This document shows positions 16,500 to 25,219 of a DNA stretch of 64,000 bases, one piece after another. The position numbers were made by a program, and so were the translations under genes. Numbering within the stretch: the first letter of the stretch is position 1; each line of letters starts with the position of its first letter. Source of the DNA: Candidatus Melainabacteria bacterium (lineage in GTDB: Bacteria; Cyanobacteriota; Vampirovibrionia; LMEP-6097); contig DUDT01000014.1 in assembly GCA_005110385.1 (NCBI GenBank), forward strand, positions 287,328-351,327, given 5' to 3'. The notes below the pieces were generated by a model, which did no database searches, had not been told where the DNA came from, and saw only the letters and a list, made by a program, of their open reading frames with translations.

Positions 16500-17036
16500 G
16501 TGGCAGGTGTGCAGAATTTAAGATTACAAAATATTCAAAATGAGATACTAAAATACTTTCAAGGAAAGAAGTTTAGCCCAGAGTTTTTAGAGGCAGCGGC
16601 TTTAGATGATCTAGCTATTTATAAAAGTCTGACTATTAGTGCTTTTGAGGAATATGTAGAAAATATTTTCCCATATACTTATTTATTAATCCAAGATAGA
16701 GTCTCTGAAATCATTCAAGACTATCTTGAAAGGCATCTTAGTGTTTCTGCGGTTTATTATGAATCAGCGAGGGCTTTTCCTGAATTTATTAAAGGTGATT
16801 TTTTTCAAGATAAATATGATCCACCTAATTTCCTGTACGAATTAGCTTTAGTGGAGTGGATAGAGATAGAGTTAAGAAATTCATCTGAAAAGAAGCTTCA
16901 GCAGCTAAAGTTAAACTATCCTATAACTAAAATAAGATTATTAATGAAGGAATGTCCTGAAGAGATAGATGAATTAAAGACGGCTGATGTGGATAAAGAG
17001 CCTGAAATTCTGGAAATTAGCCAAAAGAGTGCTTAA
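16500..17036 (+). CDS. DUF2063 partner protein (BufC/HvfC-like)
   Basis: A roughly 178-residue protein of the DUF2063 family, the standard partner of DUF692 enzymes, thought to recruit the precursor peptide. Recognised by the N-terminal helix IQNEILKYFQ, AIYKSLTISAFEEYVENIFPYTYLLI, FPEFIKGDFF and FLYELALVEWIEIEL. The GTG at 16500, with AAAGG 6 nt upstream, is preferred over the TTG at 16497. Only about 11 nt separate it from the DUF692 stop, so they form an operon. Its last 20 nt overlap the 3' end of the convergent 766-residue gene. No DoxX-type gene, frequent in such clusters, is present. Confidence 0.85.
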   Translation: MAGVQNLRLQNIQNEILKYFQGKKFSPEFLEAAALDDLAIYKSLTISAFEEYVENIFPYTYLLIQDRVSEIIQDYLERHLSVSAVYYESARAFPEFIKGDFFQDKYDPPNFLYELALVEWIEIELRNSSEKKLQQLKLNYPITKIRLLMKECPEEIDELKTADVDKEPEILEISQKSA

Positions 17037-19317
17037 GCATAGCTTCTGGTCTGAGATGTAACGCTATAGGTTTTAAAGATTTAAATAAACTATCTTTACC
17101 ACCAAGATGAACTCCTTTTTTTACATTATTAAGGTCTTTAAAGCTTGATAATCTTTCTATAACTTGTTTCGGCAGATCTTCTGTAAATAAATAAATTTTA
17201 TTATTATCATAAAAAGCCACTCCTACAGGTAGTATGCAAATATCATCATCTGGATCGTCACAAATATTTCTATTGCTTAAATGATCTTGAGTGCACTGTA
17301 GAACAGGGTCTGCCGGGCTGAAGCACATTATTTCATAGGGTTTGATTTCGCCAGTTTGCTTGTTCCGAAAAATAAATATATTTTCATTAATATCAGGGTT
17401 GTTTGTCGTAATATGCGGGTATCTAGCTAGAGAGGGTGAATAATATTCTATTAAGTCAAAATTGGATAGAGGGTTATTTTTTGTAAGCTGTGTTATTAGC
17501 AGCTCTCTCATAATAACTTGCCTCTCTTTTCTTAAATCACTTCTAGCAGCGAAGGTTTTGGCGAATCCACCATCAGCGTAACTTTTAAAACTGTTTACCT
17601 TGCGGAGTTTTTGCTCTATTTGTCGTAATTTTTTGAAATTATTAAAATATACACCGCGCTCTAACTCTGTCACATCAGGACCTAAAGTGCGTAGATCTAT
17701 TCCTTTTCCTTGAGATTGAGCGATCCTATTCTTCACTTCATGGGGATTTATAGATAATTCAAGCTGGCTTATAGTTGCTGGAGACTTTAATTCACCGGAC
17801 TGATACTTACCTTGAAGTTCATTGAAAGTAAATAGATATATTTTAGAATAAGGTGAATGTCTATCTTTTGATTTTTCTAAATCTGGCTTTAAGACAGCGA
17901 AGCCATCTTCATTTTCAATAAATTTAGGCGGATAATCTTTAAAAATTTCTTCTACCTTGATGAAAGGGCGCTCACTATTATCATTTAATATTACTTTCGC
18001 GACAATCGCTGTTTGACCTTTATGTAAATTCTGAAAACGTGTGGCTTGATTGATTGTTAAGCTCCTAATGCTAGGATAATCAGTTTTTGAGGCCTTAATT
18101 TCGACAAAGATCTCAGGAGAGCTATTTCGTAAAAGTTGTAAGGGAGAAGAATTAGTTGTTGCTTTGTTTGTCTCGAGTTTTAAATCATAACGATGGCCAG
18201 GATTAGAACTCATCAGCTTAGTCTTCATGCCAAGATATTTAAATAAGGCTTCTACTATTCTTTCTCCTTGGTCACCTGTTTTTTCTGGCAGAAAACTTTC
18301 AAACTGTGTTTTTAATTCCTTGAAATAAGCATTATCACTGATTGCTGTAATATCTTGAGCTTTACCCTTTAGCTCTAAGCTATATAAATTATTACTCACA
18401 CTTGCCAACATTGATATTTTGGGATCTGTCTTTGAGATTGATTCTAGATAATCTTCTATTTGAAAATTTTCACCTAAATCTCTCTGTGCATGAGTAGAGA
18501 TTTTTAGAATAGGTGCATCTTTATAACGATGTTTAAGATCGGCGATACGTCGTTCTTTGATCATGGATTTAGTTTGTTTATGTCTAAGAGGATTGGATCT
18601 GTCTTGGAAATCAATAATCAATTTCAGTTTTTCTTTACCCAGGTTATAAACAAATAAATCAAAATCTGGATGGCTAATTTGTTCTAGTTTTTTAAATTTT
18701 TTAAAAAACTTACTGAGAATAAGTTCTATATGATTTGAGTAGTTTTTTTTATGTTCAGGGTAAAGAGTTTGGCTAGTCCCTATCTCTAATTTACTCTGAA
18801 GCATCGCTGCTCTATTATCTCTCTCTGTCACTGTCTTAGATTTTTCATTTAGAATTTTCAAGACATCGGTTAACGAATCTACTTTAATAGGAATAGTTAT
18901 AATTTTTTCTAGATCAGGGTAATGCTCAAAAATCCTATTAAGCATAGGATTTATGTCTGCTGTAATTTTATCGGCTTCTAAAGGTTGTTTATCCTTATCA
19001 TTAATTAAAAAAATAACCCCATCATGGGATTTGTCACGCTTCACGAAATAAACGTGATCAAGTAACTGACTATCTATTTTTAAAAATTCATCACTAGAAG
19101 CACTTTCCCCTGAAACATACTCAAATAGAAGATGTAAAGATGGTAATTTTAGTGAGTCTGGAATGCTTAAGTCTTGTTGGAAACGTCTAGGTTTTGTAGC
19201 TGATTGACTTTCAGGTAATCCAGTCGAATCGGGTCTAGATAACCTTATTATTCTCCGGGAAGGGTGCTGAGGAGGTGTAGAGAGGGGATTTATTCCAGAA
19301 GGCATAACTCTAAGCAA
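17017..19317 (-). CDS. Large protein with DUF3883/PD-(D/E)XK-like nuclease domain
   Basis: A 766-residue cytosolic protein (no signal peptide) I do not recognise as a whole. Around residues 345-440 it carries DQGERIVEALFKYLG, then PGHRYDLKLE, then EIFVEIKASKTDYPSIRSLTINQATRFQ. This E, D, ExK, Q series is the PD-(D/E)XK nuclease core as arranged in DUF3883 domains, which occur in restriction and defence proteins. The N-terminal 340 residues are Lys/Asp/Leu rich and the C-terminal 300 contain NPDINENIFIFRNKQTGEIKPYEIM and CDDPDDDICILPVG, with no family assigned. It stands alone, convergent with the RiPP operon (20-nt overlap). It could be a defence effector, a toxin, or a nucleic-acid-processing enzyme. 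Confidence 0.6.
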   Translation of the reverse strand: MLRVMPSGINPLSTPPQHPSRRIIRLSRPDSTGLPESQSATKPRRFQQDLSIPDSLKLPSLHLLFEYVSGESASSDEFLKIDSQLLDHVYFVKRDKSHDGVIFLINDKDKQPLEADKITADINPMLNRIFEHYPDLEKIITIPIKVDSLTDVLKILNEKSKTVTERDNRAAMLQSKLEIGTSQTLYPEHKKNYSNHIELILSKFFKKFKKLEQISHPDFDLFVYNLGKEKLKLIIDFQDRSNPLRHKQTKSMIKERRIADLKHRYKDAPILKISTHAQRDLGENFQIEDYLESISKTDPKISMLASVSNNLYSLELKGKAQDITAISDNAYFKELKTQFESFLPEKTGDQGERIVEALFKYLGMKTKLMSSNPGHRYDLKLETNKATTNSSPLQLLRNSSPEIFVEIKASKTDYPSIRSLTINQATRFQNLHKGQTAIVAKVILNDNSERPFIKVEEIFKDYPPKFIENEDGFAVLKPDLEKSKDRHSPYSKIYLFTFNELQGKYQSGELKSPATISQLELSINPHEVKNRIAQSQGKGIDLRTLGPDVTELERGVYFNNFKKLRQIEQKLRKVNSFKSYADGGFAKTFAARSDLRKERQVIMRELLITQLTKNNPLSNFDLIEYYSPSLARYPHITTNNPDINENIFIFRNKQTGEIKPYEIMCFSPADPVLQCTQDHLSNRNICDDPDDDICILPVGVAFYDNNKIYLFTEDLPKQVIERLSSFKDLNNVKKGVHLGGKDSLFKSLKPIALHLRPEAMLKHSFG

Positions 19318-19405
19318 TCCATGCCTACAATTCTATACAAGATATGGAAATTCAATCTAAAACTTCCATCATCTTTTTGAAAAGATAAATGAAGTAAAAC
19401 TCATC

Positions 19406-20788
19406 TCACTTACCAAGCATATGTCTTAGAGCTGATTCCAAGCTTGCAAAGCTAAATTTATAGTTAGTATCTGTTAAAACCCTAGGCTCCACTTTAGTAC
19501 TAGAAAGTAAAAGTGCATCAGCCATTTCTCCTAAAGCTAATCTTAAAGCTAGGGCTGGGGCTGGAAAGATCGCAGGTCTATTTAATACTTTCGCAAGAAT
19601 TTTAGTGAAATCAGCATTAGTAACTGGTTCTGGGCTAACTACATTAACTGCTCCTGAAATATTATCATTCATTAGGCTGTGGTGAATAGCACCGATAACA
19701 TCATCTAAGGCAACCCAACTCATCCACTGTTTTCCGCTGCCAAGGATGCCACCGCCACCTAAAGAGAATAAAGGCAGCATTTTTCCTAAGGCTCCAGCTT
19801 TAGGATCTAAAACTATACCAAACCTAGCGTTTACGACTCTAATACCCTTCTCTTCTGCTCTTTTAGACTCTTTTTCCCAAGCAATGCAGGTATCTGAAAG
19901 AAAACCCGAACCAACTGGTGAATCTTCATTAAAACTTTCTACTTCGCTATGACCATAAAATCCAATTGCAGAAGCTGAAATTAAAACTTTTGGTGGATTG
20001 TTTAATTTTAATAACTGATCAACAAGAAATTTAGTTCCAGAAACTCTAGAGTCATAAATTTTCTGTTTTTGTTCTTTAGTCCAGCGTCCCTTTGCGATAT
20101 TTTCTCCAGCTAGATGAACTACTGCATCAAAGCCTTCTAAGGCTTCCCTATTTATGAATCCAGCATCAGAAGATGATTCCGATGGGTGCCAATATATTTG
20201 ATTGTTTTCAGTAATATCATCTCTGGTTAATTTAAAAACTTGGTGACCACCAGAGCTTAAGAATTTAACTAAAGCGTCCCCCACTAAGCCACTAGCACCT
20301 GTTACAAGTATTTTCATCGTTGCTTTATCCTTATATTTATAATGTTTCTGAATATCGTTACTAATAACCTGTAACCGAAAATTAAAAAGTTTCTTTAATT
20401 TCTTCATTGTATATGACTTGGAGAAGAAAGGATCACTCAAAATTAACTCAAAAGAAATATTCTCCACTAAAAGAGCATGGCTATCATTAATCGCCTGCAT
20501 TTGATGAAGGTGTGTCCAAGACTTAAAAGGGCCGCTAAGCTGTGAGTCTTTAAACTGTTTACCCGGAATAACTTCGTGTATTTTCAGATTCCAGGGGAGA
20601 GTTAAAGGTCCTAGCTTGAGATCAAGTTCAACAAGGGCACCATCAAAGAGAAATTCAGGATGAGTCTTAATATTAACCTTTTCCCAGTGTGGTAATAATC
20701 TTTCTAAAGCTCTAGGCATATTATGCCAGTTATATAAATAATTACAGTCACATGGGATTATGCTTGAGAACTCCACAGTATAAGCCAT
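19406..20788 (-). CDS. SRPBCC domain fused to TIGR01777 NAD-dependent epimerase
   Basis: Two-domain 460-residue protein. Residues 1-150 form an SRPBCC (START-like) lipid- or cofactor-binding domain (MAYTVEFSSIIPCDCNYLYNW...). From residue 157 (MKILVTGASGLVGDALVKFL) follows an extended SDR epimerase of the TIGR01777/YfcH type, with GASGLVG as NAD(P) site, VHLAGENIAKGRWTKEQK, SASAIGFYG and the C-terminal DUF1731 (RPAIFPAPALALRLALGEMADALL). This fusion is known in several bacterial groups. Function of the family is not settled; in cyanobacteria and plants relatives affect cell division or plastid traits. It could be two adjacent domains or a later internal start at Met157. Confidence 0.88.
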   Translation of the reverse strand: MAYTVEFSSIIPCDCNYLYNWHNMPRALERLLPHWEKVNIKTHPEFLFDGALVELDLKLGPLTLPWNLKIHEVIPGKQFKDSQLSGPFKSWTHLHQMQAINDSHALLVENISFELILSDPFFSKSYTMKKLKKLFNFRLQVISNDIQKHYKYKDKATMKILVTGASGLVGDALVKFLSSGGHQVFKLTRDDITENNQIYWHPSESSSDAGFINREALEGFDAVVHLAGENIAKGRWTKEQKQKIYDSRVSGTKFLVDQLLKLNNPPKVLISASAIGFYGHSEVESFNEDSPVGSGFLSDTCIAWEKESKRAEEKGIRVVNARFGIVLDPKAGALGKMLPLFSLGGGGILGSGKQWMSWVALDDVIGAIHHSLMNDNISGAVNVVSPEPVTNADFTKILAKVLNRPAIFPAPALALRLALGEMADALLLSSTKVEPRVLTDTNYKFSFASLESALRHMLGK

Positions 20789-20818
20789 GATAAACCTTTG
20801 TACAGAACTTTTTACTAA

Positions 20819-20868
20819 GCAAAAAAAGAGGCTAAAGCTAATCTGAAGAGATTAGATCAGCTTTAGCC
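20819..20868 (-). terminator. Rho-independent terminator of the LOV-LytTR gene
   Basis: On the minus strand GGCTAAAGCT pairs with AGCTTTAGCC, with an inner CTAATCT/AGATTAG stem, followed by TCTTTTTTT. It lies about 130 bp after the LOV-LytTR stop codon. Confidence 0.75.
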
Positions 20869-20995
20869 AAGCTGGTTTTGTGTATAGTAAAATTTTAAGC
20901 CTTAAAAGCTAATGAAAAGTTAACTCTTGTAAGATAAGCAGAAAGAGATGTATGAAATGCATTTGCGGAGTTTTTAGATTAGATAAAAGTTAGAG

Positions 20996-21763
20996 TTATT
21001 CAATCTGAAGGTCTTTAAGTATCGCTTTCGAGCCACTACGAGATGCTGTAATCTCTGCTTCTTTTTTATTTTTAAAAATCAAATCATAAGTCCCATCACC
21101 ATTGGGAATCATATGCTCAATGTAATTAATATTAATCAAAGCACCTTTATTAGCTTTATAAAACTCAAATTCAGCTAGGCGTTTTTCTAATTTTTCTATA
21201 GTGAAATAAGTAGGGAAGCTTTTTTCTTCAGTGTGGATAACGACTTGGCGTTGATCACGCTCAACATAAACAATCTGGCTTGGCATTAAAAACCGAATAC
21301 TGCCTTCTTGGTAATCTTTAACAGCTATTTTACTAGTTTTATTTTTAGCAAGCTCTCGCTGAGCTATTTCTCTGCTTGTTACATCATTCTGAACCCCAAC
21401 AAAATGCGTGACTACCCCTTCCGTATTTTTAATCGGGGAAATGTTTAGTTCGTTATAAAACATAGTCCCATCTTTTCTGTAATTTTTAAGAATTACTTGG
21501 CAGTCAGTACCAGATCTAATAGCATGCTTTAAAATCTCTAACTGAGGCTGCTCAGTGTCTTCACCTTGTAAAAACCTACAGTTCAGTCCGATAATCTCTT
21601 CTCGGCTATAACCTGTAACTAGCTCAAAACCTTTATTAACATAGATAAGGGGGTTATCATTCTGTTGGTTATCACTAATCACCACACCACAGCTCGTCGA
21701 CTCTAAAGCAAAATGCTTAAGCTCCTCTGCGAGTTGATCATTAGCAGTGTTTTTAGCACCCAT
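20996..21763 (-). CDS. LOV-LytTR blue-light-responsive transcriptional regulator
   Basis: A one-component photoreceptor of 255 residues. Residues 12-135 form a PAS domain of the LOV class: GLNCRFLQGEDT contains the conserved Cys that forms the flavin adduct on blue light, and the C-terminal strand ends in HFVGVQNDVT with the conserved Gln. Residues 150-255 are a LytTR DNA-binding domain (SIRFLMPSQIVYVERDQRQVVIHT, FYKANKGALININYIEHMIPNGDGTYDL). LOV-LytTR fusions exist but are uncommon. A carotenoid-type gene lies 0.6 kb away, which suggests, but does not prove, light control of pigment synthesis. A TAAAAT hexamer sits 10 nt before the start. Confidence 0.9.
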   Translation of the reverse strand: MGAKNTANDQLAEELKHFALESTSCGVVISDNQQNDNPLIYVNKGFELVTGYSREEIIGLNCRFLQGEDTEQPQLEILKHAIRSGTDCQVILKNYRKDGTMFYNELNISPIKNTEGVVTHFVGVQNDVTSREIAQRELAKNKTSKIAVKDYQEGSIRFLMPSQIVYVERDQRQVVIHTEEKSFPTYFTIEKLEKRLAEFEFYKANKGALININYIEHMIPNGDGTYDLIFKNKKEAEITASRSGSKAILKDLQIE

Positions 21764-21821
21764 CTGAGTGTTGATTTTAGCAGAAATAGAGGTGATGTAT
21801 TGGTCTCTTATTTTAGAATGA

Positions 21822-21827
21822 TAAAAT
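21822..21827 (+). promoter_or_regulatory. -10 element of lipoprotein gene (leaderless)
   Basis: TAAAAT with 7 nt to the ATG at 21835 and no Shine-Dalgarno. Confidence 0.45.
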
Positions 21828-21834
21828 AAACCTT

Positions 21835-22371
21835 ATGTTCATTAGACTTCTCTGCCTAGTCTTCATTTTGAGTTCTTGCTCTTTTGTAAACCCGAAGAGT
21901 CCTTCGCGGAAAATGCATTTTAAATTACCGAAAGATTATAAACAGATAAACTCTAGCTCTAAAAAAGATGGTTCTTTCGTTAAAGAATTTATCCCGAAAT
22001 CAGAAGATCCACAAAACTGGAATAATATGATCCGTTACGTTTATCAGCCTACGAAAACAGAGATCTATGAGCAGTTTAAAGAAATGGCTGATGTAATAGG
22101 GAAGGTCTGTGAAGAGCCTTTTGTGCCTAAACCATTTACTGGTAAATTTAGTGGGGCAGAGGCTTTAAATGCTCTTACCGCTTGCGGTAAGCATCCTAAT
22201 ACTCAGCGTGGTGAAATCAGTCAGTATCTTATGGTTCAAGATACTGATGGCATACATAGTGTGCAGAAAACAGTTCGCATTGAGCCTTTCAAGGAAAAAG
22301 AAGCTAATGCTGTAATTACAGAAAATCTGAAAACCTGGAATGATTTTTTTCAGACTTTAAAATTTAAATAA
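21835..22371 (+). CDS. Putative lipoprotein of unknown function
   Basis: A 178-residue protein beginning MFIRLLCLVFILSSCSFVNP, a short hydrophobic signal with lipobox LSSC at residues 12-15, so it should be lipid-anchored at the membrane after cleavage. The rest is soluble and mixed; a Cys pair appears in EALNALTACGKHP and GKVCEEPF. No family recognised. It lies between the divergently transcribed LOV-LytTR gene and the convergent carotenoid-type gene (4 bp apart), and may share the light-regulated neighbourhood. Confidence 0.7.
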   Translation: MFIRLLCLVFILSSCSFVNPKSPSRKMHFKLPKDYKQINSSSKKDGSFVKEFIPKSEDPQNWNNMIRYVYQPTKTEIYEQFKEMADVIGKVCEEPFVPKPFTGKFSGAEALNALTACGKHPNTQRGEISQYLMVQDTDGIHSVQKTVRIEPFKEKEANAVITENLKTWNDFFQTLKFK

Positions 22372-22375
22372 TGGC

Positions 22376-23062
22376 TTATAAAAAATAGAAAAACATAATT
22401 AAAATTACTAAATAGCTGAAAGCTACACTAAATGAGCTTCTTGGGCTCTTAGCTAAGCTTAGGATTAAGCTAGAGAAAAAACCAATTAATAGCCATGCTA
22501 CATAATTATTCATCGGAATAACATTATTAAACCAGTGCCAGTAATCAAGCTCGGCAGCATGAGGCTCAATTAGATAATCGATTAGAAGCATAAGAGCAGC
22601 GACTAGAAATGCTTTAAGCGCAGCCTTAGGGAACTGCTCGCGAATTCCATTTTTTGCGTTTTCGTCATCCCTGAAAGCCTTTAAAGGAAGGTTTTCTAGG
22701 AATTTAGTGATAATTTCTTGGCTTGCGTGTAATAGTAGAAGCCAGTTCAGACCAATAATAAGAGGAATCTGAAAAACTTTAATACCTAATGTCTCGGCGT
22801 AGAAATAAGTACCGAAAGGCCACCCAGAGTATACTCCTAACCACTCTACTCCATAAAAGCTTAGATATAAAGCTAAATAAAGCCCATAGGGTATTTTTTC
22901 ATTGAAGAATATTATGAACGCTGAGATTAGAAGATTTATAGATGATAGGCTTAGGAAAAAAAGGCGATAGCCTGAATTAATACCTAAAAAACCAATTAGG
23001 TGAATCAATACTAAGAGAATTATTTTGCTAGAGTTTAAATTTAATTTCTTGACACTAATCAT
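22376..23062 (-). CDS. DUF422/CruF-like carotenoid biosynthesis membrane protein
   Basis: A 228-residue integral membrane protein with about six or seven hydrophobic segments. It matches the DUF422 family (CruF carotenoid 1',2'-hydratase and bacterioruberin hydratases): LSFYGVEWLGVYSGWPFGTYFYAETLG, then LLIDYLIEPHAAELDYWHW and PMNNYVAWLL. It would hydrate the end of an acyclic or monocyclic carotenoid. A palindromic element interrupts the cytosolic loop in frame (RDDENAKNGIREQFP, about residues 130-145). Its start overlaps the stop of the upstream PPIase gene (TAATG), so they are coupled. Confidence 0.82.
   Translation of the reverse strand: MISVKKLNLNSSKIILLVLIHLIGFLGINSGYRLFFLSLSSINLLISAFIIFFNEKIPYGLYLALYLSFYGVEWLGVYSGWPFGTYFYAETLGIKVFQIPLIIGLNWLLLLHASQEIITKFLENLPLKAFRDDENAKNGIREQFPKAALKAFLVAALMLLIDYLIEPHAAELDYWHWFNNVIPMNNYVAWLLIGFFSSLILSLAKSPRSSFSVAFSYLVILIMFFYFL
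22628..22672 (-). repeat. Palindromic element inserted in frame in the CruF-like gene
   Basis: A 45-bp (15-codon) insert bounded by AGGGA and TCCCT, carrying AACTGCTCGCGAATTCC and GCGTTTTCGTC, recognisable parts of the dispersed element. Read with the gene it gives DDENAKNGIREQF, a variant of DDENAEIEVCEQS. The insert lies in a loop, not in a membrane helix. Confidence 0.75.
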
Positions 23063-24261
23063 TAAAGTTCATCTCTAATTAAAGTTACGTACTTGGCTTG
23101 AATATCTTGAAAAATGCTAGGAGACAGCTGTTCTAAAGTTTGGTCAGAGTTACGTTCAATCTTTTTTAACTGTAAAATATGGTAGCCGTAATCTGAACTG
23201 ATGATATTACTGATCTGTAAAGGCTTTCTTAGTTTCATGACACCATCGCTAATATTTTTAGCATAGAAGTTATCTAAATTATTTACTGGAATAACCATGT
23301 CAAAGACTACTAGGTCTTTAAATAAATCCTTAACTACTCTGTAATTAGGTTCTCGTATTAAAATTTTCTTTAAGTAAGAAATCTTTTCTATAGCAGATTC
23401 TGCTTCCTTATCTATGTAGAACTGTCTAAAATAGTAATTCTCATGTGCTGCTAAATTATTTTTCTTGATATTTAAATACTCTTCTTGAACTTTAGCTTGG
23501 ATTTTCTTTTTAAACACTGGATCTGCGTTGAAGCGCTTTAAAAAAATTTTCTCGGCAAGGCTATCTTTAACTAATTCAGATTTAGTATAAAAGACTAAAT
23601 CCTCTAAATCTAAATCATAGCTCAGAAGCCGGTCTTTAAAAGCCTGTTTACCTCCAAGTTTGGTTTCGTAGAGATAAAGTTTCTCTAAAATCATGGTGTC
23701 ATCAGGAATAACAGCTAATTTATTTGCCTTATTTAAGATTTTAAGGCGTTTATTATAATCGTTTACTATTCTAGGTTTTACTTCTAAATCGAAGTATTTT
23801 ATGAAAACTAAGCGTTCATAAAAATCCTTCTGTAGCTCTTCTAATCGTATATCCTTGGTTCTTAAATATTCATCTAGCTGAGCCTGGCTATGAAAATTAT
23901 TTACTAAATACTCCTTCCAAGCTGCCCTTAAGACTTCTGGGCTTACTGAAATATTCTTTAGTCGACAGTAGTTAAATATTTCATTTTTAATTTCCTTTGC
24001 CTGAGGGGATTGCTCACCATCTTTAGCAGCTCCTGGTGAATTTGGAAAAAGTTTTTTCATGCAGAAATTCTGGTAGGCTATGACTATTCTGTTAAGCTTT
24101 ACTTGATTTAAAGTTAGAGACTGTTTTGTTAATGCTGCGTTTTGCAGTAAATTGCGGTCATTTGCGCTTACTTCAGCGATAGTTACTAAAACTGATACTG
24201 ATAACGAAAAAAAAACTATATAGAAATTTTTTTTTAGAACAGCTCTTATAATTCTTGTCAT
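23062..24261 (-). CDS. SurA-like periplasmic peptidyl-prolyl isomerase/chaperone
   Basis: A 399-residue exported protein: signal peptide NFYIVFFSLSVSVLVTIAEVSA, a long helical chaperone region rich in charged residues, and near the C-terminus a parvulin-type rotamase end (GVMKLRKPLQISNIISSDYGYHILQLKKIERN). The parvulin part looks shortened or divergent upstream of that motif, so isomerase activity is uncertain while the chaperone role is plausible. The layout matches SurA/PrsA proteins that assist folding of exported proteins. Co-transcribed with the CruF-like gene (overlapping TAATG). Confidence 0.75.
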   Translation of the reverse strand: MTRIIRAVLKKNFYIVFFSLSVSVLVTIAEVSANDRNLLQNAALTKQSLTLNQVKLNRIVIAYQNFCMKKLFPNSPGAAKDGEQSPQAKEIKNEIFNYCRLKNISVSPEVLRAAWKEYLVNNFHSQAQLDEYLRTKDIRLEELQKDFYERLVFIKYFDLEVKPRIVNDYNKRLKILNKANKLAVIPDDTMILEKLYLYETKLGGKQAFKDRLLSYDLDLEDLVFYTKSELVKDSLAEKIFLKRFNADPVFKKKIQAKVQEEYLNIKKNNLAAHENYYFRQFYIDKEAESAIEKISYLKKILIREPNYRVVKDLFKDLVVFDMVIPVNNLDNFYAKNISDGVMKLRKPLQISNIISSDYGYHILQLKKIERNSDQTLEQLSPSIFQDIQAKYVTLIRDEL

Positions 24262-24339
24262 TGGGCTTTACGAAAACTCTATTCAGCTACTGCTCCCAAT
24301 TATACTTTAAAATAGAACTTATTCATCTGAGCAGAGTTT

Positions 24340-25101
24340 ATGAATACCAGCATATTAGAAATAAAAGATTTAGAGATTTTCTTTCCGCAGAATAAATTCA
24401 CGGCAGTGAAAGGCATTAGCTTTGAGATGAAAGAGGGTGAGATAGTCGCTTTAGTGGGTGAAAGCGGCAGCGGTAAATCTTTAACCGCTTCTGCCATCAT
24501 AGGATTAGCTCCTCATACGGCAGACCTTAAAGGTCAGATTATTTATAAAGGTCACAGCCTTTATCCAGACTACCCAAGAGAACTTCGAGGTAAAGAGATT
24601 TCTTTAATCCCTCAAGACACGCTTAGCTCTCTAAATCCAGTATTTAAAGTGGGGGAGCAGGTCTATGAAGCTTTAGATATATGGAATAAAGATCTTTCTA
24701 AGGTTGAAAAAAAAACTAAGGTGCTAGAAACCTTCTCCATGACAGGTATTTCTGATCCTGAAAGATGCTACCGTGCTTACCCTCATGAGATCTCTGGAGG
24801 TATGAGGCAGCGGGCGATGATCGCTATGGCTATTATTAATGAACCGGAGATTCTTATTGCAGATGAAGCTACTACCGCACTAGATGTAACCGTTCAGGCA
24901 CTTATCATTAAACTTCTAAGAGATTTAAAAAAGACTATTCTCTTTATTACCCATGACTTGGGTGTAGTCGCCGAAATCGCTGACAGAGTGATAGTCATGA
25001 GGCGCGGCGAAATAGTTGAAAACAGGGATGTATTTTCATTATTTAATAAACCAGAGTCGGAATACACTCAGAAACTGCTAGCAGAAATGCCTAAACTTTA
25101 A
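24340..25101 (+). CDS. Oligopeptide/dipeptide-type ABC transporter ATPase (OppD/DppD-like), orphan
   Basis: A 253-residue ABC ATPase. Walker A is GESGSGKS (about residue 41), Q-loop SLIPQDTLSSLNP, signature EISGGMRQRAMIAMAI, Walker B ILIADEATTALD and switch His ITHDLG. SLNPVFKVGEQV is specific for the Opp/Dpp/nickel family. It lacks the C-terminal extension with the Fe-S cysteines found in complete OppD proteins, and no permease or binding protein gene is nearby, so the partner subunits must lie elsewhere. Substrate unknown. Confidence 0.9.
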   Translation: MNTSILEIKDLEIFFPQNKFTAVKGISFEMKEGEIVALVGESGSGKSLTASAIIGLAPHTADLKGQIIYKGHSLYPDYPRELRGKEISLIPQDTLSSLNPVFKVGEQVYEALDIWNKDLSKVEKKTKVLETFSMTGISDPERCYRAYPHEISGGMRQRAMIAMAIINEPEILIADEATTALDVTVQALIIKLLRDLKKTILFITHDLGVVAEIADRVIVMRRGEIVENRDVFSLFNKPESEYTQKLLAEMPKL

Positions 25102-25219
25102 AGGGCGTGTAGCGGAATTTCTATTAAATATCATCGAAGATCTTAACCCTATATTAATTTTATTTGCTTAAGTAGATAAATAGGTCTATCTGTATACTCA
25201 GAAGTACTGGTGTTAAATT

